Shown here: positions 36,396 through 45,057 of the stretch, one piece after another | Position numbering within the stretch: the stretch's first letter is position 1 | Layout: each line of letters starts with the position of its first letter | Source: Epibacterium ulvae | Lineage (GTDB): Bacteria > Pseudomonadota > Alphaproteobacteria > Rhodobacterales > Rhodobacteraceae | Assembly (NCBI RefSeq): GCF_900102795.1 | Contig: NZ_FMWG01000010.1 | Location: 62,001-126,000 of the forward strand | Length of the DNA stretch: 64,000 nt | Direction of reading: 5' to 3' | Program-made: the position numbers and the translations under genes | Notes under the pieces: generated by a model | Databases searched by the model: none | Seen by the model: only the letters and a program-made list of their open reading frames with translations | Told to the model about the DNA's origin: nothing

Positions 36396-39300
36396 TTGCG
36401 CTTTTCCAAACTTAAGCTGAACGGCTTCAAGAGTTTTGTGGACCCCACAGATCTTACTATTGCAGATGGTCTGACAGGTGTTGTTGGCCCCAATGGTTGT
36501 GGCAAATCCAATCTTTTGGAAGCATTGCGCTGGGTGATGGGCGAAACCCGCCCCAAGGCCATGCGCGGTGGCGGAATGGAAGATGTGATCTTTGCGGGGG
36601 CCAGTTCGCGGCCTGCGCGCAACTTTGCAGAAGTCTCTTTGACTATAGACAATCAGGATCGTCTGGCGCCAGCGGCGTTTAACGATCAGGATCAATTGGA
36701 AATCATTCGACGTATTACCCGTGATGTAGGTAGTGCGTTTAAGGCCAATGGCAAAGATACGCGCGCACGTGATGTGCAGATGCTATTTGCGGATGCCTCT
36801 ACGGGGGCGCATTCGCCGTCTTTGGTACGCCAGGGTCAGATTGCTGAGCTGATCAATGCAAAGCCCAAAGCACGTCGTCGCATTCTGGAAGAAGCCGCAG
36901 GTATTTCAGGTCTCTATCAGCGTCGTCACGAGGCCGAACTGAAGCTTAAGAACACCGAGCAAAACCTATTGCGTGTCGATGACGTGATCGAGCAACTGGC
37001 AAGCCAGCTTTCACAATTGGGCCGTCAAGCCAAACAGGCGATGCGCTATCGTAGCATTGGTGAAAACCTCCGCATGGCGGAAGGCACGTTATTGTATCGT
37101 CGTTGGCTTGAGGCAGATCAGGCATGCGTCGCGGCACAAGCGGCGTTGACAACCCGGTCTACTCAGGCGGCTAAGGCTGAAGCTTTGGCACGATTAGCTG
37201 GTGAAAAGCGTGGTGAAGCAGAAAATGCATTGCCCCCCCTTCGGGAGGAAGAGGCGATTGCGGTTGCTGTGCTTCAACGCCTTTTTGCCCAGCGAGATAC
37301 GTTAAGTGAGCAAGAAGCCCAAGCACGACAAACCATCGAGACGCTGAACAATCGCATTGGCCAACTGGGGCAGGATATTGACCGCGAAGGCGGTCTGAGC
37401 CGCGATGCCGGTGAAACGATTGAACGTCTGCAGTGGGAAGCACGTGAGCTGGATAAGGCTCGTGATGGTCAGGATGACCGCTTGCAGGAAGCCGAAGAAA
37501 CAGCAGAAGCTGCCACAGAGGTTCTGAAAGAGCGCGAAGACAATCTGGCACAGGTGACAGAAGATGTGGCGCGTCTTGCCGCGCGTCACCAATCTGCGCG
37601 GCGGCTTGTTGAAGATTGCCAGCGTGCTTTGACACGTGCGGCTGACGAAGGGGCAAGCGCGCGCGATGCGGCAGAAGCTGCGCGTGAGGCTTTGGAAAGT
37701 GCACAAGACCGTCTGGAACAAGCCGGTGAGGCCGAAGAACTGGCGCGCGACGCTGTGGAAGCTGCTGAAGAACAATTGATGTCCTCCGAAGAAACGCGTG
37801 CGGGTTGTGAAACCCAAGAGGCAGATGCGCGCAAAGCACGCGGCGAGGCCGAAGGTGAACTTGGCGCGCTGCAGGCTGAAGTTACCGCTCTTGCTAAATT
37901 GGTGGAGCGCGACACGGTTGAAGGCGGTCAAATTATTGATGATCTGCAGGTGCAGTCAGGTTTTGAAAAGGCGCTAGGGGCAGCGGTGGCTGATGATTTG
38001 CGCGCGCCTTTGGCACAGGCCGACGGCCCAAGCGGTTGGTTGGATCTCCCCCAATACGATAATGCCCTGGCTTTGCCTGAAGGTGTTACGCCACTTGCAG
38101 CCTATGTGAAGGCTCCCGCGGCCTTGGCACGGCGTTTGTCGCAAATCGGGGTTGTGGATGCTGAGACAGCACAGGCGTTGCAGGTCGATCTGCTCCCGGG
38201 TCAGCGTCTTGTGACAGTGACTGGCGATCTTTGGCGTTGGGATGGGTTCCGGGCCTGGGCTGAGGATGCGCCAAGTGCTGCGGCGTTGCGGTTAGAACAA
38301 ATGAACCGCCTTGCGCGTCTCAAACAGGACGCAGATGACTGTGCTACACGTACTGAAACTGTGCGACAAACCCACGAACAACAGCTCAGTCAGCTAGAGA
38401 CGGCAAAACAGGCCGAACAAGCAGCGCGTCAGGCGCGCCGGACAGCAGACCAACGTGTGGCAGAGGCGGCGCGCGCGTTAAGCCGTGCAGAAGCAGACCG
38501 CAATGTGGCGCAGGGCAAGGTGGAAACTTTGGGCGTTGCAGTTGCGCGTCATGAGAGTGACGCAGCTGAGGCCCAGTCACGTTTGACCGAAGCGCAGGCG
38601 GGACAATCTCATCTTGGCGATCTGGATGCTGCACGCGCCACGGTTGAAGATATCAAGCACACCGTAGAAGCGGCGCGGATCACGATGCTGACACATCGAT
38701 CTACTCATGATGAGCTGCGCCGCCAAGGAGCGGCCCGTTTGCGTCGCGCACAAGAGGTGACAAAAGAACTGTCTGGGTGGAAGCATCGTCAGGAAACGGC
38801 CGCTAAACGCGTCTCAGAACTGATCGCACGGCGTGAAACCGCCGAAGATGAATTGGAAGCGGCAATGGCGTTGCCCGCAGAGATCGCAGAAACACGTGAA
38901 GAGCTGGCAGAAACGATCACCGGAGCCGAACTGCGTAAGTCATCTGCTACCGAAGCTGTGGTTGCGGCTGAAGCTGTGCTACGTGATGCGGTTCAGGCAG
39001 AGCGCGACGCAGAACGCCTTGCATCTGACGCACGAGAGGAACGGGCGCGAACCGAGGCCTTGGCGGAAAGTGCAAAGGAAACACTCAACGCAGCTGCGGC
39101 CCGTATTCTGGAAGAGCAGCAAGTCACCCCGGAGGTGTTGTTAGAACAGCTCGATATCGCTGTCGATGATATGGAGAGCGCAGAAGTTCTTGAAGAACAA
39201 GTGGCTGTGTTGAAACGACAACGCGATAATTTAGGCGCGGTAAATCTGCGTGCGGAAGAAGACGCGCGTGAGGTTCAGGAAGAGCATGACCAGCTAGTCT

Positions 39301-39851
39301 CTGAGAAAAGCGATCTTGAAGAAGCGATTAAAACCTTGCGCGGAGGAATTGCAGGGCTCAACAAAGAAGGGCGAGAACGGCTTTTGACGGCCTTTGAACA
39401 GGTAAACAGCAGTTTCTCAATGCTGTTTCAACACCTGTTTGGTGGTGGGGAAGCAAAGCTGATGATGGTTGAAAGTGACGATCCTCTGGATGCAGGTCTG
39501 GAAATCATGTGTCAGCCGCCGGGCAAAAAACTATCAACGTTGTCGCTCTTGTCAGGGGGGGAGCAGACGTTGACAGCGCTTGCTTTGATCTTTGCTGTTT
39601 TCCTGTCAAATCCAGCGCCTATTTGTGTCTTGGACGAGGTCGACGCGCCGCTTGATGATGCCAATGTGACGCGGTTCTGCGATTTGCTGGATGAGATGAC
39701 ACGTCAGACAGACACCCGTTTTTTGATTATCACGCACCATGCAGTGACAATGTCGCGGATGGACCGTTTGTTTGGTGTCACGATGCAGGAGAAAGGTGTC
39801 AGCCAACTGGTATCGGTCGACCTGAAGAAAGCAGAAACCATGGTGGCCTGA
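36396..39851 (+). CDS. smc: chromosome segregation ATPase SMC
   Basis: A 1151-residue condensin-type protein. The N-terminal ATPase half has Walker A GPNGCGKSN at 31-39. Long Ala/Glu/Arg/Gln-rich coiled coils follow (about 170-500 and 660-1000), separated by a hinge near 510-640 (SGFEKALGAAVADDL, then GVVDAETAQALQVDLLPGQR). The C-terminal half has signature LSLLSGGEQTLTALA and Walker B PICVLDEVDAPLDD. The start is TTG at 36396 with GAGA upstream, matching homologues that begin MRF..L.L.GFKSF. It stands alone after a 265-bp intergenic region with no recognisable feature; the terminator follows at 39902. Confidence 0.96.
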   Translation: MRFSKLKLNGFKSFVDPTDLTIADGLTGVVGPNGCGKSNLLEALRWVMGETRPKAMRGGGMEDVIFAGASSRPARNFAEVSLTIDNQDRLAPAAFNDQDQLEIIRRITRDVGSAFKANGKDTRARDVQMLFADASTGAHSPSLVRQGQIAELINAKPKARRRILEEAAGISGLYQRRHEAELKLKNTEQNLLRVDDVIEQLASQLSQLGRQAKQAMRYRSIGENLRMAEGTLLYRRWLEADQACVAAQAALTTRSTQAAKAEALARLAGEKRGEAENALPPLREEEAIAVAVLQRLFAQRDTLSEQEAQARQTIETLNNRIGQLGQDIDREGGLSRDAGETIERLQWEARELDKARDGQDDRLQEAEETAEAATEVLKEREDNLAQVTEDVARLAARHQSARRLVEDCQRALTRAADEGASARDAAEAAREALESAQDRLEQAGEAEELARDAVEAAEEQLMSSEETRAGCETQEADARKARGEAEGELGALQAEVTALAKLVERDTVEGGQIIDDLQVQSGFEKALGAAVADDLRAPLAQADGPSGWLDLPQYDNALALPEGVTPLAAYVKAPAALARRLSQIGVVDAETAQALQVDLLPGQRLVTVTGDLWRWDGFRAWAEDAPSAAALRLEQMNRLARLKQDADDCATRTETVRQTHEQQLSQLETAKQAEQAARQARRTADQRVAEAARALSRAEADRNVAQGKVETLGVAVARHESDAAEAQSRLTEAQAGQSHLGDLDAARATVEDIKHTVEAARITMLTHRSTHDELRRQGAARLRRAQEVTKELSGWKHRQETAAKRVSELIARRETAEDELEAAMALPAEIAETREELAETITGAELRKSSATEAVVAAEAVLRDAVQAERDAERLASDAREERARTEALAESAKETLNAAAARILEEQQVTPEVLLEQLDIAVDDMESAEVLEEQVAVLKRQRDNLGAVNLRAEEDAREVQEEHDQLVSEKSDLEEAIKTLRGGIAGLNKEGRERLLTAFEQVNSSFSMLFQHLFGGGEAKLMMVESDDPLDAGLEIMCQPPGKKLSTLSLLSGGEQTLTALALIFAVFLSNPAPICVLDEVDAPLDDANVTRFCDLLDEMTRQTDTRFLIITHHAVTMSRMDRLFGVTMQEKGVSQLVSVDLKKAETMVA

Positions 39852-39901
39852 CGTGGTCACGGCAACGTGAAAGCCGTATCACCCCGTATTCAGTTATGAT
39901 G

Positions 39902-39932
39902 GGAGCATGAGACTAGTCATGCTCCTTTTTTT
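39902..39932 (+). terminator. smc terminator overlapping the next gene's start
   Basis: GGAGCATGA (39902-39910) and TCATGCTCC (39917-39925) form a perfect 9-bp stem with a 6-nt loop, followed by seven T (39926-39932). The ATG at 39907 and the nearest ribosome-site-like GGGAG (39901-39905) of the downstream gene are inside the stem. Confidence 0.85.
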
Positions 39933-40263
39933 CTATCTTTCTGCGGGCTTGCTTCATGCCGCAGATTGGCAATTGCGCCCAGGTGATCAGCCTTTCTCTC
40001 ATGATGAGCTGCAAGCTCTCCCGGGTCAGTCTCTTTTGTTCTTTGATGACGGAGAATCATTTTACGGAGCAGGCGGCGCTTATGCCTACACCTATGGTGT
40101 TGAAAATGGGTCCGGCACCGCTTGGGGCACTTACCATATCGCGCAAGATGGCAGCATTTGCGTCGACTTTATCAACGGAACCATGCGATGTGATCTCTTG
40201 GTGCGATCTGCGGGGCGTGTCGTTGTGATTACGGAAACCGGGGACCGGTTTCCGGTGCGCTAA
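39907..40263 (+). CDS. small secreted hypothetical protein
   Basis: A 118-residue protein with a signal peptide (residues 1-18, ending LLHA). The mature part starts ADWQLRPGDQPFS and has FFDDGESFYGAGGAYAYTYG, then GSICVDFINGTMRCDLLVRS with two cysteines that may pair, and ends GDRFPVR. I recall similar proteins in Rhodobacterales but no function. Its start is embedded in the smc terminator, with no well-spaced ribosome site; ATG at 39919 is an alternative. It is convergent with the transglycosylase gene after 7 bp. Confidence 0.68.
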   Translation: MRLVMLLFFYLSAGLLHAADWQLRPGDQPFSHDELQALPGQSLLFFDDGESFYGAGGAYAYTYGVENGSGTAWGTYHIAQDGSICVDFINGTMRCDLLVRSAGRVVVITETGDRFPVR

Positions 40264-40270
40264 GCCCGTT

Positions 40271-41440
40271 TTATAATTTCTGCAACAAAGCAGGCGTTGG
40301 CCATGCATCCGCAGGCAGACCAAGACGTTTTTGTTCTTTTTGAACGGCGATGCGGGTCTTTGCACCTAAGATGCCATCGACTTTACCGACGTCATGTCCT
40401 TTTGATTGCAATGCCTTCTGCAATTGCTTCATCTGTGCCCCGCTAAGTCCCTGTTCAGGGTTGCCAGCCTGATAAACGGGATCACCCTCCAACCGATTGG
40501 CGAAATATGCAGCGGTCAAAACATAAGTGAAGCTTTGGTTCCATTCAAAGTAAACGTCAAAATTTGGATAAGCGATAAAGGCTGGGCCTTTATGTCCCTG
40601 CGGCAGGATCAGTGAGGCCTCGGTGTCGCGTGCCTCCCATGTGCCTGAGCGAGGCACAACACCCATGGCCTGCCAGTCATTTATCGATAATTTTTGGTTG
40701 GACCCCGTTTTTGAAAGATCCATGTTGGCGGGTACTGTGACCTCTTGCAGCCATGGTTCGCTGGCTTTCCATCCAAAACTCGAAAGCATCTTGGCGCCAG
40801 ACATCAGCGCATCAGGGGCCGAGGTTTTCAAACGGACATGCCCGTCACCATCTGCATCGACACCGTTTTCCAGAATGTCGCCGGGCAGCATTTGCACCAT
40901 GCCAATTTCACCGGCCCAGGCGCCAGTGGTCGTATTGGGATCAAAGTCACCATTCTTGTACAATTCTAGGGCCGCAAAAACCTGTGGGCGAAAAAGATCA
41001 GGGCGGCGGCAATCATGTGCGAGTGTGACCAGCGCATTCAGGGTGTTAAAATCGCCTTGGAAGCTGCCATAGTCTGTTTCAAAGGCCCAGAACGCAAGCA
41101 AAACGCCACGGTCAATACCGTATGTGCTTTCAATCCGGCGAAAGATTGCATCGTATTTTTGCGACATGGTCTGGCCGCGATTGATACGATTTTGCGAAAT
41201 CAGATGGCGCGTGAAATCGATAAAGGGTTTTTGAAACACGCCCTGCGCGCGATCCGCTTTCAGAACCTTTGGGTCTTGGCGCACGTTTGCAAAGAAACGG
41301 CGGACCAGCGCGGGTTCATACCCTGCATTGACCGCTTCGTTTTTCATGGATTCGGTAAAACTGGAAAAATTTCCGCCACATTGCGCAAAAGCGGTGAGCG
41401 GTGCCAATGTCGTGGCAAATACAAGGGAAAGAAAACGCAT
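40271..41440 (-). CDS. lytic murein transglycosylase (MltB-type), second copy
   Basis: A 389-residue periplasmic enzyme: signal peptide (1-19), SLT_2 catalytic domain with FWAFETDYGSFQGDFNT supplying the catalytic Glu, then IGMVQMLPGDILENGVDADGDG and DALMSGAKMLSSFGWK, and a C-terminal PG_binding_1 domain (LQKALQSKGHDVGKVDGILGAKT). It differs clearly from the copy at 7340-8602, for example Ala for Gly/Leu near the catalytic Glu and shorter termini, so it is a paralogue, not a recent duplicate. Confidence 0.93.
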   Translation of the reverse strand: MRFLSLVFATTLAPLTAFAQCGGNFSSFTESMKNEAVNAGYEPALVRRFFANVRQDPKVLKADRAQGVFQKPFIDFTRHLISQNRINRGQTMSQKYDAIFRRIESTYGIDRGVLLAFWAFETDYGSFQGDFNTLNALVTLAHDCRRPDLFRPQVFAALELYKNGDFDPNTTTGAWAGEIGMVQMLPGDILENGVDADGDGHVRLKTSAPDALMSGAKMLSSFGWKASEPWLQEVTVPANMDLSKTGSNQKLSINDWQAMGVVPRSGTWEARDTEASLILPQGHKGPAFIAYPNFDVYFEWNQSFTYVLTAAYFANRLEGDPVYQAGNPEQGLSGAQMKQLQKALQSKGHDVGKVDGILGAKTRIAVQKEQKRLGLPADAWPTPALLQKL

Positions 41441-41480
41441 AGATCCGATCCAAATCGAAATGAAGTCTGGTCCTTGTTAT

Positions 41481-42392
41481 CTAGAACAGGAGGGCAAGCG
41501 CAACAGTTAGCACCAGAAAGCACCCCCATATCTTCCAAAGTGCCATCACACAGTGGTGAATGTCCTGTGCTGTTAAATCTTTGCGTCCGGCCTCATAGAC
41601 CCAAGGGAAAGACCGCATCTCTCCGTCATAAGAACGAGGACCGGCCAGTGAAACGCTCAGAAGACGTGCCATTGCAGCTTCGGGCCAGCCAGCATTGGGC
41701 GAGCGGTGCTTGCGCGCGTCGCGGCAGATATTGCTCCATTCTTTTGGCTGAAGGGAGACAAGCGTGATACATGCGGATGTAAGGCGGGCAGGCACCCAAT
41801 TGAGTACATCATCAAGACGTGCGGCAGCCCATCCAAACGCCTCATGTCGAGGAGTTCGGTAGCCGATCATACTGTCGGCTGTATTGATTATTTTGTAAGT
41901 GATTAGTCCCGGAAGGCCTGCAACCAGAAACCAAAATGCAGGCGCGATCACCCCGTCTGACAAGTTTTCGGCACCGCTTTCAATGGCAGAACGTGCAACT
42001 TGTGCCGTGGTCATATCTGCTGTGTCACGGCTCACGATCATGGACACGGCGTAGCGCCCACTTGCGAGGTCCTTTTGCAATCCCTCAGCGACAGCGTGAA
42101 CATGATCACAAAGCGACCGTTGCGCCAAAAGTATTGCTGCGGTCAAAACAGTTACAACTGCACCCAAGGTTTGTAAGGCAAAGCCAATGAAAAGCCCTAT
42201 GAAGAGTAGGGCGACAACGGTCGCTACCCCTTTGAGCCGTTGATGAGGGCCTTGATTTAAACGTGTGTCTAAGGCGTCGATCAGCCGCCCCATCAGTACA
42301 GCTGGGTGTGGTATGTGCGACCAAAGCCATTTCGGTTCACCTAATACCGCATCTAGGATCAAGGCAGGCACGAGGAGAATTGCGGTGATCAC
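41481..42392 (-). CDS. cbiB: adenosylcobinamide-phosphate synthase
   Basis: Membrane enzyme that attaches aminopropanol phosphate to adenosylcobyric acid in cobalamin synthesis (also called CobD in another nomenclature). The 303 residues start [25 protein letters not shown] and include [41 protein letters not shown] and [12 protein letters not shown], with several hydrophobic helices. The GTG start overlaps the stop of the upstream gene by 4 bp, so the two are coupled. Confidence 0.96.
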   Translation of the reverse strand: MITAILLVPALILDAVLGEPKWLWSHIPHPAVLMGRLIDALDTRLNQGPHQRLKGVATVVALLFIGLFIGFALQTLGAVVTVLTAAILLAQRSLCDHVHAVAEGLQKDLASGRYAVSMIVSRDTADMTTAQVARSAIESGAENLSDGVIAPAFWFLVAGLPGLITYKIINTADSMIGYRTPRHEAFGWAAARLDDVLNWVPARLTSACITLVSLQPKEWSNICRDARKHRSPNAGWPEAAMARLLSVSLAGPRSYDGEMRSFPWVYEAGRKDLTAQDIHHCVMALWKIWGCFLVLTVALALLF

Positions 42393-43351
42393 AGGGCAGC
42401 CTCTAGGCGGGACCAGTCATTTTGTGCAGGCAGGCCGAGACGCAGATACGTCTTGGAATAGGGGAAAACGCGGCTCCAGATATGTGCCTGTGCCAGACGA
42501 TCTTGCCAGGACGTACTATCATCAACTTCATATAGCCGGAACAGATCGGTGCCGCCCACAAGAGCACCACCTTTTGAACAAATAAGTTGATCAAGCCGTT
42601 GCGCATCTTGCGCCAAACGGACACGCGTTGTTTCTGCCCATGCGAGATCCCTTAACGCGCGTTCTCCGATCCGAAGGGCTGGGCCTGAAACAGCCCACGG
42701 TCCCTGCCATTCCGCGAGGCGCATAATGAGGTCAGAGTCCCCAATTGCAAAGCCAAGACGAAGGCCGGCTAGCCCCCAGAACTTGCCAAAGCTTTTGAGT
42801 ATGACCCGGCCTTTGATCGCGCTTTGTGCAATCAGGCTGTGTTCTGGGCAAACGTCGCAAAAGCTCTCGTCAATCACTGTGAGCGGCGCGGATGCATCTT
42901 GCGGTGCCCAAAGTCGCCCGTCGGGATTGTTTGGATGTACCAAAACACGCGCGGGACAGAGGCCTGTCTCTTTGACGTGCCAGCCGCGTGCCCGAAAGGC
43001 TGCAGCATGTTCGTTGTAGGTCGGTGGTGTGATCTCGACTTGCGCCGGTTCAGCAAGCGCCGGGATCGCGGCAATCAAAGCGGAAGCACCGGGGGCGGCT
43101 AAAATAGCAGCCTCATCTGGGACATTCCAAAATATACGGGCCGCTTGCAGCAGAGCTTCTTGTTCGGTGCGATCCGGCAGAGCGCTCCAATCTGAATGAG
43201 ATATGCCCTGCACCGGGTAGGGCACTGGATTGATGCCAGTGGACAGATCAATCCATGTGTCTCGTTGACCGCCATAAGTTTTCATGGCGGCAGACAGATT
43301 GCCACCGTGATCCCGTTTGGCGCTTGGGTTAGGGGCAGTCTCGATGCTCAT
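42389..43351 (-). CDS. cobD: L-threonine-O-3-phosphate decarboxylase (CobD/CobC)
   Basis: PLP enzyme that makes (R)-1-amino-2-propanol phosphate, the substrate joined by CbiB. The 320 residues show [38 protein letters not shown] and the PLP lysine in [19 protein letters not shown]. This is the aminotransferase-fold CobC type, not an enzyme with N-terminal histidines. No cobalamin riboswitch fits in the 99 bp upstream. It is coupled to cbiB. Confidence 0.93.
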   Translation of the reverse strand: MSIETAPNPSAKRDHGGNLSAAMKTYGGQRDTWIDLSTGINPVPYPVQGISHSDWSALPDRTEQEALLQAARIFWNVPDEAAILAAPGASALIAAIPALAEPAQVEITPPTYNEHAAAFRARGWHVKETGLCPARVLVHPNNPDGRLWAPQDASAPLTVIDESFCDVCPEHSLIAQSAIKGRVILKSFGKFWGLAGLRLGFAIGDSDLIMRLAEWQGPWAVSGPALRIGERALRDLAWAETTRVRLAQDAQRLDQLICSKGGALVGGTDLFRLYEVDDSTSWQDRLAQAHIWSRVFPYSKTYLRLGLPAQNDWSRLEAAL

Positions 43352-43376
43352 CTGGGGCTTTGCTATCTCTTGCTAC

Positions 43377-43411
43377 GCCGCTTCATACGGCGATCCTATG
43401 CCATATGAAGC
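43377..43411. other. two mutually exclusive hairpins upstream of cobD
   Basis: GCTTCATA (43380-43387) can pair with TATGAAGC (43404-43411); alternatively GCCG (43377-43380) pairs with CGGC (43388-43391). The first is the stronger. The role is unknown; it could be the leader of cobD or simply an operator. Confidence 0.35.
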
Positions 43412-43450
43412 AGCAACAGCTATAAATCAAGCAATGCCGCAAAGAACGGA

Positions 43451-44425
43451 TCAGCCGCGCAGGTGAGGGGCCTGCCAGTCAATATTGGGATTGATTGGAA
43501 GGATGCGGTGCGGATTGATGGTTTCGTGGCTATAGTGATAATGCCGCTCGATATGGGCAAAATTCACGGTCTCTTTGATGCCGGGCAGTTGATAAAGCTC
43601 TCGTGTATAAGCCCAGAGATGCGGAAAGTCGACCAGCCGGTTGCGGTTGCATTTGAAATGTAGATGATACACTGGATCAAAGCGGACAAGAGTCGTGAAA
43701 AGGCGCCAATCTGCCTCGGTGATGCGCGTGCCTAGCAAGTATCGGTGCTGTGATAGTAGATCTTCAAGCCAGTCCAGCGTTTCAAACAGCGGTTTGACAG
43801 CTGCATCATAGGCCTGTTGTGTGGTGGCAAAGCCCGATTTGTAAACGCCGTTGTTCACCGTATGGTAGATGCGGTCATTGATTGCTTCAATCGGCTCGCG
43901 CAAGCTTTCAGGCCAATAGTCTGTCGAATTGCCTGTTACGTCATTAAAGGCCGAATTGAACATGCGGATGATTTCAGAGCTTTCGTTGGAAACGATCGTG
44001 TTCTGCTCTTTGTCCCATAAAATAGGAACAGTGACCCGTCCGCTGTAGTTTGGGTCAGCACGCGTGTAGATCTGATGTACACGGCTGAAGCCAAACAGGT
44101 TGTCGCCCGTTGCGCCGTTCTCATCGGTGTCAAAGGTCCACCCTTCGGTCAGCATGTCAGGATGTACAACAGAGACAGTAATATGGGCTTGCAGTGCTTT
44201 CAGTTCACGAAAGATCAGAGTGCGGTGTGCCCAGGGGCACGCATGTGAGACATAAAGATGATAGCGTCCACTTTCGGCCTTAAAACCGCTTTTGCCGGAG
44301 GGTCCTAGGCTTCCGTCTGGAGTGATCCAGTTGCGGAATTGCGCCTCAGATCGTTTGAATGCACCACCTTGGGATTTCGTATCGTACCATTTGTCGTGCC
44401 ATTGGCCGTCAATCAACAGTCCCAT
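43451..44425 (-). CDS. glutathionyl-hydroquinone reductase (YqjG/Xi-class GST)
   Basis: Reduces glutathionyl-hydroquinones to hydroquinones. The 324 residues have the thioredoxin-like N-domain with the catalytic Cys in HACPWAHRTLIFR, NESSEIIRMFN for glutathione binding, and a long helical C-domain (ADWRLFTTLVRFDPVYHLHFKCN). The length matches the Xi class. The ATG at 44425 has AGGAG 8 nt upstream, better placed than the GTG at 44434. It is a single gene; its leader faces the small hypothetical gene. Confidence 0.93.
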   Translation of the reverse strand: MGLLIDGQWHDKWYDTKSQGGAFKRSEAQFRNWITPDGSLGPSGKSGFKAESGRYHLYVSHACPWAHRTLIFRELKALQAHITVSVVHPDMLTEGWTFDTDENGATGDNLFGFSRVHQIYTRADPNYSGRVTVPILWDKEQNTIVSNESSEIIRMFNSAFNDVTGNSTDYWPESLREPIEAINDRIYHTVNNGVYKSGFATTQQAYDAAVKPLFETLDWLEDLLSQHRYLLGTRITEADWRLFTTLVRFDPVYHLHFKCNRNRLVDFPHLWAYTRELYQLPGIKETVNFAHIERHYHYSHETINPHRILPINPNIDWQAPHLRG

Positions 44426-44628
44426 AAATTGCACTCCTATGTTGTTTAAGATACAATAGGGCTTGAATGTACCTGCGAAAACGGCGTCTTGCGCGCATCG
44501 TATCTGCAGCTATGCACAAGCGATTTTACAGGCGCTTTGGGATCAACCACATAAAATCTTCACTTGATTTTAAGGTGGTTTGGCCAAGAGTCAGATGTAG
44601 GAAGATGCTGACCAGAAAGGTCCAAATC

Positions 44629-44982
44629 ATGACAACCTATATTCCCCAAGCTGTGCAGGATGCGCTTGATGAGGCCCGCATGAAACATATGCGTAAATCA
44701 AGCCGTATGCGTATCTATACAGACGGGGAGAGCTTTGCGGTCCTGCGCCTCTGGGAGACTGGGTTTTCAGTCGAAGCCGCGAACACACCTCAGCTGCGTG
44801 GGTTGGTCGACCTCTTTGATGGTGCGCGTTACGTATCGCAATGCCTGATCGTAGCCTCCGAAGAAGAGGCAGGTGAAATGCGCTATGAATTCAAACGGGC
44901 AACCCCAGCGACAGATGCTGCCCCCTTGGATTTTTATCGCGCGCCTGACGCCCCTGTTGGATTTATTGAAGGTCCAAGCTGA
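44629..44982 (+). CDS. conserved hypothetical protein
   Basis: A 117-residue cytoplasmic protein starting MTTYIPQAVQDALDEARMK. An SRMRIYTDGESFAVLRLWETGFSV beta segment, GLVDLFDGARYVSQCLI and an acidic turn (ASEEEAGEMRYEFKR) follow; the end is Pro/Ala-rich. The strand-rich arrangement suggests a PilZ-like small beta-barrel fold, but I cannot support it further. AAAGG lies 8 nt before the ATG; the ORF extends to 44467, without a ribosome site. I recall it as conserved in Rhodobacterales. Confidence 0.68.
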   Translation: MTTYIPQAVQDALDEARMKHMRKSSRMRIYTDGESFAVLRLWETGFSVEAANTPQLRGLVDLFDGARYVSQCLIVASEEEAGEMRYEFKRATPATDAAPLDFYRAPDAPVGFIEGPS

Positions 44983-45014
44983 TAGGTGGACGTCCGCCAT
45001 CCGCGTGTAGTAGT

Positions 45015-45035
45015 GAACCGGGCGTTGCCCGGTTC
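45015..45035. terminator. hairpin between convergent genes
   Basis: GAACCGGGC (45015-45023) and GCCCGGTTC (45027-45035) form a perfect 9-bp stem with a 3-nt loop. The T-rich downstream part is weak (CTGTTG), so termination may be Rho-assisted. Confidence 0.65.
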
Positions 45036-45057
45036 TGTTGATTGAGCGAAGCGAGGC

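Noticed and set aside
37171-37931. Two long minus-strand frames inside smc (222 and 209 codons)
   Set aside because: They are by-products of the biased coiled-coil codons of smc; composition is implausible (His/Pro/Leu-rich) for a protein.
41015-41767. 250-codon plus-strand frame over the transglycosylase and cbiB
   Set aside because: It runs antisense to two genes with clear families, and its translation has no recognisable features.
43352-43450. Cobalamin riboswitch upstream of cobD
   Set aside because: The gap is only 99 bp, too short for the usual aptamer, and no B12-box-like sequence was found.
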